Assembly (NCBI GenBank): GCA_039189655.1
Contig: JBCCYN010000149.1
Location: forward strand, 1-11,414
Direction: 5' to 3'
Source of the DNA: Acuticoccus sp039189655
GTDB taxonomy: Bacteria; Pseudomonadota; Alphaproteobacteria; Rhizobiales; Amorphaceae
Length of the DNA: 11,414 nucleotides
This document shows, piece after piece, positions 1-6,253 of the stretch (positions are counted from its first letter, which is position 1; each line of letters starts with the position of its first letter). The translations under genes and the position numbers were made by a program. The notes beneath the pieces are model-generated. The model searched no databases and had not been told where the DNA came from. It saw only the letters and a program-made list of their open reading frames with translations.

Positions 1-1
1 C

Positions 2-814
2 AACGGCATCTTGGATGGGGCACGCGATGCCATCCGGGTTCTCGGGGATGACGCGAGGGTCGGTGTGGCGCCCCATTCGTTACGCGCCGTCCCAGCCGGG
101 CTGTTGCGCGACGTCGCAGAGTTACCCGGCCCGAAACATATCCACGTGGCGGAGCAGGTGAGGGAGGTGGAGGAGGTACGCGCCCACACCGGCACCACGC
201 CCGTGCGACATCTGGCAGCCTCTTTGAGCCTTTCGTCCGATTGGACGCTGATCCACGCCACCCACGCGGATCAGCACGAATTCGCGCTCATGGCCGATGC
301 GGGGGCCAATGTGGGCCTTTGTCCGATCACCGAAAGCAATTTGGGCGATGGTCTATTCGATGCCGTGTCGTTCCTGGGCGCTGGCGGCATGTTCGGCGTT
401 GGCTCCGACTCAAACATTCGCATCTCCCTCGTGGAGGAGCTGCGCACCCTCGACTACGGCCAGCGCCTATTGGGTCGTGTCCGCAATCCTCTGAGCGGTG
501 CGAGCCAGTCCAGTGGGCGCCGGCTGTGGTCGGAAGCGGCAAAGGGTGCTGCGCGGGCACTCCATCGGGGCAGCGGCGAAATTGCCGTGGGGTCCCTCGC
601 CGATCTGGTGGCCCTCAACGGCAGCACTCTCGCTTTGGACGGGCTCGACGGAGATACCCTCCTCGACGCGCACATTTTCGCCGGTGACGATGGAGCCGTG
701 AGCGATGTCTGGGCTGCCGGCCGCCACGTGGTCCGCGAGGGCGAGCATCGGGCGCGTTCACAGATCGAGCGCGCCTTTCGCGCCACCTTGCAAAAGCTCC
801 GCGCCTCGGTTTGA
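2..814 (+). CDS. hutF: formimidoylglutamate deiminase, C-terminal part (5' end outside window)
   Basis: This amidohydrolase-superfamily enzyme deiminates N-formimino-L-glutamate to N-formyl-L-glutamate and ammonia in the five-step histidine degradation route of proteobacteria; it acts in the cytoplasm. The frame is open from base 2, so about 270 C-terminal residues are present and roughly 180-190 N-terminal residues, including the first metal-binding HxH, lie upstream. Visible family signatures are HIHVAEQ (from about base 138), LIHATHAD (from about 246), LCPITESNLGDG (from about 318) and GVGSDSN (from about 394); in this superfamily the His residues and the late Asp line the metal site. VEELR..DYGQRL soon after is also typical of HutF. 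It ends in TGA at 812-814, 186 bases before rplS. Other hut genes would be expected upstream but cannot be seen. A guanine deaminase-like relative is the main alternative, but the ESNLGDG and EELR..YGQRL blocks favour HutF. Confidence 0.88.
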   Translation, partial: NGILDGARDAIRVLGDDARVGVAPHSLRAVPAGLLRDVAELPGPKHIHVAEQVREVEEVRAHTGTTPVRHLAASLSLSSDWTLIHATHADQHEFALMADAGANVGLCPITESNLGDGLFDAVSFLGAGGMFGVGSDSNIRISLVEELRTLDYGQRLLGRVRNPLSGASQSSGRRLWSEAAKGAARALHRGSGEIAVGSLADLVALNGSTLALDGLDGDTLLDAHIFAGDDGAVSDVWAAGRHVVREGEHRARSQIERAFRATLQKLRASV

Positions 815-901
815 GGTGGTTCTACCGGCTGACCGCTATCGCTATGCGTTAAAGCCTCAAAGTCCTGCCAAGGATTTCGCGAAGTTCACGTAGCGGCCCT
901 C

Positions 902-930
902 TCGACAAACGCCCCGACAAACCTTATTCC
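902..930 (+). promoter_or_regulatory. possible sigma70-type promoter for rplS
   Basis: TCGACA (902-907) matches 5 of 6 bases of the -35 consensus. It is followed after 17 bases by TATTCC (925-930), which matches only the first three bases of a -10 element. It sits about 70 bases ahead of the rplS start, in the 186-base gap after hutF. This is a visual match only, and alphaproteobacterial -10 elements are loose. Confidence 0.3.
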
Positions 931-1000
931 TCCAGGCCTGTTCTCAGGATCACGAAAAGACTTGGACGCGCCCGCTCGGCGGCGCTGCGGGACTAACGGC

Positions 1001-1387
1001 ATGAATATCATCGACGAGCTTGACGCCGAGCAAATGGCGACGATTAGCGAAAAGCGTACCCTGCCTTCATTCCAGCCGGGCGATACGGTGCGCGTGGGCG
1101 TGCGCGTCACGGAAGGCACCCGCACCCGCGTTCAGTTTTATGAGGGCGTCTGCATTTCCCGCTCCGGATCCGGCCTCCACGCCAATTTCACCGTGCGCAA
1201 GCTGTCCTATGGTGAAGGGGTGGAGCGCGTCTTCCCGTTCTATTCGCCCATGGTGGAGAGCGTTGAGGTGGTTCGTCGCGGCAAAGTACGTCGGGCCAAG
1301 CTCTACTATCTGCGCGGACGGACGGGTAAAGCCGCTCGGATCGCCGAGCGGAAGGAAAAGCGCCCAGCCGCCGCTGCCTCCAAGTAG
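1001..1387 (+). CDS. rplS: 50S ribosomal protein L19
   Basis: L19 is a structural protein of the large ribosomal subunit at the interface with the 30S subunit. The 128-residue product is the normal length for alphaproteobacterial L19. Its MNIIDEL start is the usual N-terminus; the frame is also open upstream from a TTG at 962, but those 13 residues match nothing in the family, so ATG 1001 is preferred. Recognisable L19 blocks are FQPGDTVRVGVRV..G, RVQFYEGVCISR, GLHANFTVRKLSYGEGVERVFP and YSPMVESVEVVRRGKVRRAKLYYLR, followed by a basic Ala/Lys-rich tail. GGGAC at 989-993 is a weak ribosome-binding site. L19 is often downstream of rpsP-rimM-trmD; here hutF lies just upstream on the same strand, and trmD is not within the window. 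Confidence 0.97.
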   Translation: MNIIDELDAEQMATISEKRTLPSFQPGDTVRVGVRVTEGTRTRVQFYEGVCISRSGSGLHANFTVRKLSYGEGVERVFPFYSPMVESVEVVRRGKVRRAKLYYLRGRTGKAARIAERKEKRPAAAASK

Positions 1388-1457
1388 CGGGCGAAGGGCC
1401 GACCGTTGGCGCACCCGGCAAGCGCGCAAGCGCTACCTCCCCCCGGCGAGCCAGGGG

Positions 1458-1484
1458 GTCAGCCACAGCCGGCGCACGGCTGAC
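1458..1484 (+). promoter_or_regulatory. GC-rich inverted repeat just before the start of the nuclease-fold gene
   Basis: GTCAGCC (1458-1464) pairs with GGCTGAC (1478-1484), ending two bases before ATG 1487. A competing stem, AGCCG (1467-1471) with CGGCT (1477-1481), shares the right arm. Upstream in the same gap are AGCGC-GCAA-GCGCT (1421-1434) and a run of C (1439-1444) facing a run of G (1454-1458). These may terminate or attenuate read-through from rplS, or mask the weak ribosome-binding region of the next gene. No U-tract follows. In DNA this GC-rich such pairings also arise by chance. Confidence 0.25.
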
Positions 1485-1486
1485 GA

Positions 1487-2191
1487 ATGTCCAGGAGCCT
1501 CCTGGCACTTGGCTTTTTAGGGGCTGCCGTCGGCCTGTTATGGCTTTTGTGGCAGGCGGCCTGGGGCTCTCTCACCAATCTTCCATCCAAAGACCAGCTG
1601 GAAAGCGCATCCACGTCAGTGGTTGATGTGGTAGCGCCGCGAAGTGCCCCCGCGCCGGAGCCGCGCCAGCTCTCCCCGCCGTCAAATGTCCGCTTTGTCG
1701 AGAAAGACGGGATCGTAGGCGTTCGCGTGGATGGCCCGTTGGAGCGGGCCCCGTCCCGGGTGCGGGTCGATCCACCGGCGCCCAAGCGCATCGAGCCGGA
1801 TCGCTACAAGCTCGTGGTCATCAAATCCGCAGGTGTCATCGACGCGCGCTCCCATAGGATCATCCTGGCCCACATCGATGCGCCCGACGCCGAGCACCGC
1901 TGCGAGAGACCGGACGGGTTGCAATGGCCCTGTGGACGGCGGGCGCGCACAGCTTTGCGCCGGCTGATCCGCCGCCGTGCCATCGAGTGCTTTGACATTA
2001 AAGACGACAGCATCCCGGCGAACGCGCCCGAGCGGCCTGCGGTGTGTCGGGTGGCGAATACTGATCTTTCGGAATGGCTGGTGGAGAACGGTTGGGCGAG
2101 CCCGGCCGACACCGCACCCGACCTTTGGCGCCAGCTGCACACCGAGGCGCAGGAACAGGGTCTGGGTGTTTACGCGCAAAACGCCCGGTAG
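1487..2191 (+). CDS. membrane-anchored staphylococcal-nuclease-fold (thermonuclease-like) protein
   Basis: This 234-residue protein has an N-terminal hydrophobic segment (about residues 4-23), read as a signal anchor placing the rest outside the cytoplasm. A Pro-rich linker (about 50-105) follows, then a C-terminal SNase-like domain (about 108-231). Fold signatures are VIDARSHRIILAHIDAPDA (residues 117-135) and DLSEWLVENGWA (193-204), then a helix with QEQGLGVY (222-229), matching the usual ends of thermonuclease-family proteins. The active site looks degenerate. At the position of the catalytic Arg before L-x-G-IDAPE there is Ile126, the Glu of APE is Asp134, and the DGDT metal loop reads DARS. 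Cys residues 139, 149, 168 and 187 could form disulphides in the periplasm, which is inference. It follows rplS by 99 bases and is convergent with moaE. Nuclease activity is doubtful; a structural or binding role is possible. Confidence 0.75.
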   Translation: MSRSLLALGFLGAAVGLLWLLWQAAWGSLTNLPSKDQLESASTSVVDVVAPRSAPAPEPRQLSPPSNVRFVEKDGIVGVRVDGPLERAPSRVRVDPPAPKRIEPDRYKLVVIKSAGVIDARSHRIILAHIDAPDAEHRCERPDGLQWPCGRRARTALRRLIRRRAIECFDIKDDSIPANAPERPAVCRVANTDLSEWLVENGWASPADTAPDLWRQLHTEAQEQGLGVYAQNAR

Positions 2192-2219
2192 ATCCCGCCC
2201 GCGCCACGGTTCGACGTCC

Positions 2220-2243
2220 CTCCAGGGCTTGGACCTGCCGGAG
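2220..2243. terminator. weak hairpin between convergent genes
   Basis: In the 58-base gap between the nuclease-fold gene and moaE, CAGG (2223-2226) pairs with CCTG (2234-2237), extended with a bulge by CTC and GAG. There is no T-run. It is listed as the only visible candidate for ending both convergent transcripts; a Rho-dependent end is equally likely. Confidence 0.2.
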
Positions 2244-2249
2244 CCTCGC

Positions 2250-2735
2250 TCAACCGCCGTCTGCGGTCCAACGGTCGCGGGCGGCGTCGTCTTTCGTGTT
2301 CGCTTCGACCCATTCACCAACGGTGCCGTTGGCCAGGTGCTCGCGCTTCCAAAACGGCGCATCGGTCTTGAGGAAGTCCATCACGAAGCGCACCGCATCG
2401 AAGGCTGCTGCACGATGGGAGGATGTCGCCGCCACGAGCACGATGGGCTCGCCGACGTTCACCATGCCGGTTCTGTGCACGGCAAGGATCGAGGTGATTG
2501 GCCAACGGCGGCGCGCTTCTTCGGCGATGCGGCTCATCTCGGCTTCGGCCATCCCCGGATAGTGTTCTAGTTCGAGCGCCTGGAGCGTCCCGCCGTCCGC
2601 GCGGCAAATGCCCAGAAAGGAGGCAACCGCACCGGTGTCGGGGTCCGTCTCCATGGTCGCGAGCCAGTCATTGGCGTCCAGCCGCTCGGGCAGCACCGCG
2701 ATGCGCAGCTTTGCGAGCGCGGACGGAGAAGGCAT
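2250..2735 (-). CDS. moaE: molybdopterin synthase catalytic subunit MoaE
   Basis: MoaE is the large subunit of the MoaD2-MoaE2 molybdopterin synthase. It moves sulfur from the MoaD C-terminal thiocarboxylate onto cyclic pyranopterin monophosphate to make the dithiolene of molybdopterin, in the cytoplasm. The protein has 161 residues, slightly longer than the roughly 150 of E. coli MoaE. Visible motifs are GAVASFLGICR (residues 35-45, with the conserved Arg45), LELEHYPGMAEAEM (54-67), VHRTGMVNVGE (86-96), SSHRAAAFDA (105-114) and LKTDAPFWKRE (122-132). Lys123 and Lys130 keep the 7-residue spacing of the E. coli active-site pair Lys119/Lys126. The C-terminal tail (145-161) is charged and variable. 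ATG at 2735 lies 3 bases after the moaD stop, so the two subunits are almost certainly co-translated. It is the last gene of the uvrC-pgsA-moaD-moaE cluster. Confidence 0.95.
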   Translation of the reverse strand: MPSPSALAKLRIAVLPERLDANDWLATMETDPDTGAVASFLGICRADGGTLQALELEHYPGMAEAEMSRIAEEARRRWPITSILAVHRTGMVNVGEPIVLVAATSSHRAAAFDAVRFVMDFLKTDAPFWKREHLANGTVGEWVEANTKDDAARDRWTADGG

Positions 2736-2738
2736 CGT

Positions 2739-2990
2739 CTAGCCGCCGGTCATGGGCGGGAAGATCGCCACCTCGCTCGCCCCGCGGATGGAAACGCCGT
2801 GGGTCACGTGTTTCTGATCCGCCGCCACGCGTACGAACTTGTCCTGGGCGAGCGCCCAGGCGTAACCGTCGCCGCGGGCTTTCAGGTGGCGGATCAAATC
2901 GCCCGCGGTCTCCACATCGTCGGGGAGTGTGATGTCTTCTTCGGCAACGCCGATGCGCTCACGAACCCAGGCGAAGTACTTGATCTTCAT
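2739..2990 (-). CDS. moaD: molybdopterin synthase sulfur-carrier subunit MoaD
   Basis: MoaD is the small ubiquitin-like sulfur carrier of molybdopterin synthase. Its C-terminal Gly-Gly is adenylated by MoeB and thiocarboxylated, then inserted into the MoaE active site. The 83-residue product starts MKIKYFAWVRERIG, the usual beta-grasp opening, and ends in AIFPPMTGG, the required double glycine. The frame is open further upstream, to 3182, but that stretch overlaps pgsA and has no MoaD similarity, so ATG 2990 is chosen. That ATG overlaps the pgsA TGA by four bases (ATGA, 2987-2990), a classic translational-coupling arrangement. It is followed after 3 bases by moaE. MoeB and the upstream enzymes MoaA and MoaC are not in this window. 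Confidence 0.95.
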   Translation of the reverse strand: MKIKYFAWVRERIGVAEEDITLPDDVETAGDLIRHLKARGDGYAWALAQDKFVRVAADQKHVTHGVSIRGASEVAIFPPMTGG

Positions 2991-3820
2991 GACCGCGCGT
3001 CGTTGTCCCCCTCGTACCAGATATGTCTCGTCTGGTAGGCGTACTGAAAGCCGCTGACCACGGTCATGAACATGGCGACCCACAGGATAAGGAGCCCCGA
3101 AAAGCGCGCTGCACCGGTGAATGGCGCCAGCGGTGCTGCCATGAGCGCGGCAAGGGCCACCATCTGGAACGTGGTCTTCCACTTCGCAAATATGGATGAC
3201 GGCAGCGCGACCCCCTTCACGCTCAAGTGCTCGCGAAGGCCCGAGATCGCCAGCTCTCTTGCTAGGATCAGTGCGGCCGCGAGGGCGTTAACCCCGTCGA
3301 TCACCCCAATGGCGCAAAGGGTGAGGAGGGTCACGCACACAAGGAGCTTGTCGGCGATGTGATCGATCATCCGGCCGAGTTCGCTCTCCTGGTTCCACGC
3401 TCTCGCCAGTCGACCGTCGAGCCAGTCGGTGCCGGCGGCAATGGCAAACAAGATGAGCGCGCCGGTGAGCTGAGGCCCCCAAGGCCAAAGCAGGAGGATC
3501 ACAATCAGGAGAACGAGCACCGCACGAAGGCCGCTCAGAACGTTGGGAAGCGTCAATATGGCCATCAGCTCGGGAGAAAGCCCAGAATCCTCAGATCGCT
3601 TCGTCCCCGATGAGGCGTGGGGCGAGGGCGGAATGATCACCGCGCGGTCCTCAGCGACGCCGGCGGGGGTAAGGGCGCCTTCGTTCGCGCTCTCCCCGGT
3701 GGCAGCCGTCACGGTGTCGCCGGATCCGGCAGCTGCCTGCCCTCCGCTGTCCGCGCTCTCGTCGGGTTTTTGCCGGCGATTTTGCTCGGCTGCGGTCTTG
3801 TCTTCAGTTTCATCTGTCAT
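2987..3820 (-). CDS. pgsA: CDP-diacylglycerol--glycerol-3-phosphate 3-phosphatidyltransferase with long N-terminal extension
   Basis: This inner-membrane enzyme makes phosphatidylglycerol phosphate from CDP-diacylglycerol and glycerol 3-phosphate, the committed step to phosphatidylglycerol and cardiolipin. The CDP-alcohol phosphotransferase signature is complete at residues 135-157: Asp135-Gly136, Ala139-Arg140, Gly149, Asp153 and Asp157. The usual LDPxADK is here IDHIADK, with His replacing Pro. The catalytic core begins near residue 86 (MAILTLPNVLSGLRA) and has about five or six hydrophobic segments, giving the normal size of about 190 residues. In front is an 85-residue polar stretch rich in Ala, Gly, Ser, Asp and Glu with no recognisable domain. 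The start at 3820 is chosen because its ATG overlaps the uvrC stop by four bases (ATGA). An internal ATG at 3565 (Met86) would give a standard-length enzyme but has no visible ribosome-binding site. It is coupled downstream to moaD by another 4-base overlap. Confidence 0.92.
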   Translation of the reverse strand: MTDETEDKTAAEQNRRQKPDESADSGGQAAAGSGDTVTAATGESANEGALTPAGVAEDRAVIIPPSPHASSGTKRSEDSGLSPELMAILTLPNVLSGLRAVLVLLIVILLLWPWGPQLTGALILFAIAAGTDWLDGRLARAWNQESELGRMIDHIADKLLVCVTLLTLCAIGVIDGVNALAAALILARELAISGLREHLSVKGVALPSSIFAKWKTTFQMVALAALMAAPLAPFTGAARFSGLLILWVAMFMTVVSGFQYAYQTRHIWYEGDNDARS

Positions 3821-5838
3821 CGCGAAGCCGGTGCGTTCTCAGCATGGAAATGTTCGTAAACCCTTTTTGCGACGCTTTCGGAGATCCCGTCCACCTCTAT
3901 CAGATCATCAATGCCTGCCTTGGCAACGGCCTTGGCGGTCCCAAAGTGCCTCAGGAGGGCTCGTTTTCGCGCCGCACCAACCCCTGTGATGTCATCTAAG
4001 GGATTGGCGGACATAGCCTTCTTCCGCCTTGCACGATGCGCGCCAATGGCAAACCGGTGCGCCTCATCCCGCAGCCTCTGGACAAAATAAAGCACCGGAT
4101 CGCGCGGGGGCAGGCGGAAGGGTTTGCGCCCCTCCATGTGAAATTCCTCACGACCGGCGTCTCGATCCACCCCTTTGGCGATGCCGACCAGAGGCACATC
4201 CTCGATGCCGAGGGTCTTGAGCACTGTCCGGGCCGCGGAAAGCTGGCCCGCGCCACCGTCGATCAGGACGAGGTCCGGCCACGGTCCCAAACCCTCGCTC
4301 TGGTCTGCGTCGGCGGCCTCGGAGCCCGACTGGCTCGCGTCGCCGGAAGCCGTGGTTTCGGGCACCGGGCGCGGGGCCTCCTTCAGGAGCCGCGAGAAAC
4401 GGCGGGTCAGCACCTCGCGCATCATTCCGAGATCATCGCCGGGCGTGAGGTCCTCGGACTTGATGTTGAACTTGCGGTAGTGGGGCTTTGAGAAGCCGTC
4501 GGGGCCCGCAACCACCATGCCGCCCACTGCCTGGGAACCCATGATGTGAGAGTTGTCATAGACCTCGATGCGCCGCGGGGGTTCTGAAAGGCCAAGAACC
4601 TCTGCAAGCCCGGACAGGAGCTTTGATTGGCTTTGGCGATCCGAAAGGCGGCGCCCCAAGGCTTCGCGAGCATTCGCGAGGGCGTGCTGCACCAACTCCC
4701 GCTTCGTGCCGCGCTGGGGGACGGCCACCTCCACCCGTCGGCCGGCGCGCTGGGAGAACGCCTCCTCCAGAAGCGGCCGCTCGGGCGTGTCGTGGGACAA
4801 GAAGAGGGCGCGGGGCACGGGTTTGTCGTCGTAAAACTGCGCCAAAAAGGCTTCCAAGACCGCCGGCGCGTCGAGCCCTTCGTCGCGGGGGAAGAAGGCG
4901 CGATTGCCCCAGTTTTGTCCGGTGCGGAAGAAAAACACCTGGACGCAGGTCTCGCCTCCGTCCTGGTGGACGGCAAACACATCGGCCTCTTCGATCCCTG
5001 AGGCATTGATACCCTGATGGCTGTCCACATGGCTGAGGGACGCTAGCCGGTCCCGGATAATCGCCGCGCGCTCGAACTCCAACGCCTGGGACGCGGCCTC
5101 CATCTCGGCGCCCAGCTTCTTACGGATCGCTTGGGAACGGCCGGAGAGAAACGCTTTGGCCTCGCCCACCAGCGCGCCGTAGTCATTCAAACTGACCTCT
5201 CCGGTGCAGGGCGCCGCGCAGCGTTTGATCTGCCACAGCAGGCACGGACGGGTGCGGGCGTCATAGACAGCGTCCGAGCAAGAGCGGATCAAGAACGCCT
5301 TCTGCAACGCATTGATGGTGCGATCCACCGCGCCCGCTGAGGCGAATGGCCCGAAATAGGCGCCTTTGCGCGAATGGGCACCGCGATGCTTCAGGATCTG
5401 CGGGGCGTCGTGGTCACCGGTGAGCAAGATATAGGGGAAGGACTTGTCGTCCCGAAGCAGCACGTTGTAGCGCGGCCGGAAGCGCTTGATGAGGTTCGCT
5501 TCCAACAGCAAGGCTTCAGATTCGGTGTTGGTGGTGACGAACTCCATGGCGACCGTGCGGTTCACCATGCTCATCAGCCGCGACGAGAGGCCGGTGGGCC
5601 GCGAATAGCTGACCACCCGCTTCTTAAGACTGCGCGCTTTTCCCACGTAAAGAACATCGCCCGCCTCATCGAGCATGCGGTAAACCCCGGGCGCATTGGG
5701 CAGCCGCTTGACGGTTTGTGCGATCAGCTCAAAGCCCGTGGCGTGGGTCTGCGAGCGACGAAAGCGCACCTCTTCGCCGCCCACGCCCCGGTGGGCACCC
5801 TGGTCGGGTACGTCCTTGATGCGCGATGGGCTGTCCAT
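3817..5838 (-). CDS. uvrC: excinuclease ABC subunit UvrC
   Basis: UvrC is the dual-incision nuclease of UvrABC nucleotide excision repair. With ATG 5838 the protein has 673 residues. The GIY-YIG nuclease that cuts 3' of the lesion spans about 48-130, with PGVYRM, LYVGKARSLKKR and EALLLEANLIKRFRPRYN. Cys187, Cys199, Cys207 and Cys211 have the x11, x7, x3 spacing of the four Cys reported to bind a [4Fe-4S] cluster in E. coli UvrC. A UVR helical segment that contacts UvrB lies at about 240-272. The RNase H-like nuclease that cuts 5' has YDNSH (Asp428), LVLIDGGAGQL (Asp527) and RDEAHRFAI..HR (590-602), and a helix-hairpin-helix pair ends the protein (617-660). Residues 490-519 are a polar, acidic insert inside the RNase H-like domain. 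The frame stays open to an ATG at 5907, but those 23 residues look non-coding; neither start has a well-placed ribosome-binding site. Confidence 0.95.
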   Translation of the reverse strand: MDSPSRIKDVPDQGAHRGVGGEEVRFRRSQTHATGFELIAQTVKRLPNAPGVYRMLDEAGDVLYVGKARSLKKRVVSYSRPTGLSSRLMSMVNRTVAMEFVTTNTESEALLLEANLIKRFRPRYNVLLRDDKSFPYILLTGDHDAPQILKHRGAHSRKGAYFGPFASAGAVDRTINALQKAFLIRSCSDAVYDARTRPCLLWQIKRCAAPCTGEVSLNDYGALVGEAKAFLSGRSQAIRKKLGAEMEAASQALEFERAAIIRDRLASLSHVDSHQGINASGIEEADVFAVHQDGGETCVQVFFFRTGQNWGNRAFFPRDEGLDAPAVLEAFLAQFYDDKPVPRALFLSHDTPERPLLEEAFSQRAGRRVEVAVPQRGTKRELVQHALANAREALGRRLSDRQSQSKLLSGLAEVLGLSEPPRRIEVYDNSHIMGSQAVGGMVVAGPDGFSKPHYRKFNIKSEDLTPGDDLGMMREVLTRRFSRLLKEAPRPVPETTASGDASQSGSEAADADQSEGLGPWPDLVLIDGGAGQLSAARTVLKTLGIEDVPLVGIAKGVDRDAGREEFHMEGRKPFRLPPRDPVLYFVQRLRDEAHRFAIGAHRARRKKAMSANPLDDITGVGAARKRALLRHFGTAKAVAKAGIDDLIEVDGISESVAKRVYEHFHAENAPASR

Positions 5839-6056
5839 GGACCATAAAAATGGCGCGTCGCACCCTCCACCGCAATCGACACCCGGGTTCGGTCCCACGC
5901 ATTGCACAAGGGGTTCGCCCCAGCGTCGAATTTTAGGCAGATTTACCTACCTTGAGGCCGGCATTGGGTGGATTTTCCGCCAAAAATTTTGAACTCCATT
6001 GCCAAGTGCGGCAACTTTTCACTCTAAGCCAAAGGTTGCATCCACAGGCTGAATAT

Positions 6057-6090
6057 TAATCCCAACCTTACAAAGGGTTAGGCTTATTTT
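6057..6090 (+). repeat. imperfect inverted repeat (13-pair hairpin, 2 mismatches) followed by TTTT
   Basis: TAATCCCAACC (6057-6067) faces GGTTAGGCTTA (6076-6086) with 9 of 11 positions complementary. In RNA two more pairs (U-G, U-A) close an ACAA loop. TTTT follows at 6087-6090, then CCGTTTTC, so on the plus strand it resembles a weak factor-independent terminator. No gene is recognised upstream on that strand. It could instead be an operator or a chance AT-rich palindrome. Confidence 0.35.
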
Positions 6091-6191
6091 CCGTTTTCAA
6101 ACTTGGGGAAAAGTTAGTGAATTCAGTCAGTTTGGCGATAGTGGTTCGTGAAAAATAGTACTCATTCAGCAGATCTAACATCAATCTTTAG

Positions 6192-6221
6192 TTGACATTC
6201 CTGGGGATTTTGCGTTTTTGT
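6192..6221 (+). promoter_or_regulatory. possible promoter for the 75-residue protein gene
   Basis: A perfect -35 hexamer TTGACA lies at 6192-6197. At 17-18 bases beyond it there is only a T-rich stretch (TTTTTG/TTTTGT, 6215-6221), a poor -10 match. It lies about 33 bases ahead of ATG 6254, which would leave a short leader. The exact -35 is the main support. Confidence 0.4.
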
Positions 6222-6242
6222 GCATAGTGCCTTGGGAAAAAC

Positions 6243-6248
6243 AGGTGG
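6243..6248 (+). promoter_or_regulatory. ribosome-binding site deciding the start of the 75-residue protein
   Basis: AGGTGG at 6243-6248 lies 5 bases before ATG 6254. It selects that start over an in-frame ATG at 6218, which would give a 12-residue longer product and has no purine-rich element in front of it. Confidence 0.7.
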
Positions 6249-6253
6249 CTCTC

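Larger units (their letters stand above)
5839..6253. other. 415-base intergenic region, relatively AT-rich, between divergent uvrC and the 75-residue gene
   Basis: This is the only stretch over 300 bases without a gene, and it is clearly richer in A/T than its surroundings from about 5930 on. It must hold promoters for uvrC (leftward) and the small gene (rightward). A TAAAAT on the minus strand (5935-5930) could be a uvrC -10 element, but no good -35 is seen. TTGACA at 6192-6197 points right. Inverted repeats seen are TTGCC/GGCAA (5999-6014), the 6057-6086 hairpin, and AACTTTTC (6013-6020) with GAAAAGTT (6108-6115), which encloses that hairpin. I found no tRNA, no GTTC-N7-GTTC alphaproteobacterial SOS box and no convincing small ORF. 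Confidence 0.6.

Noticed and set aside
962..1000. TTG at 962 as the rplS start
   Set aside because: L19 proteins of this group begin at the MNII motif, which is ATG 1001, and the added residues match nothing in the family.
5374..5847. A 157-codon plus-strand frame opposite the 5' part of uvrC
   Set aside because: It lies within the conserved GIY-YIG coding region of uvrC and shows no family features of its own.
5839..5907. ATG at 5907 as the uvrC start
   Set aside because: The extra residues (MQCVGPNPGVDCGGGC..) are unlike UvrC N-termini. ATG 5838 already gives about 45 residues before the GIY-YIG domain.
6036..6046. DnaA-box-like GCATCCACA in the AT-rich gap, as a hint of a replication origin
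   Set aside because: It is a single 7-of-9 match with no cluster of boxes and no origin-associated genes nearby.
6055..6075. CtrA-type site (TTAA-N7-TTAA) in the AT-rich gap
   Set aside because: TTAA at 6056-6059 is followed after 7 bases by a half-site that does not match, so the full motif is absent.
5839..6253. LexA/SOS box (GTTC-N7-GTTC) upstream of uvrC
   Set aside because: GTTC occurs at 5887 and 5913, but the spacing is 22 bases rather than 7, and no other pair fits.
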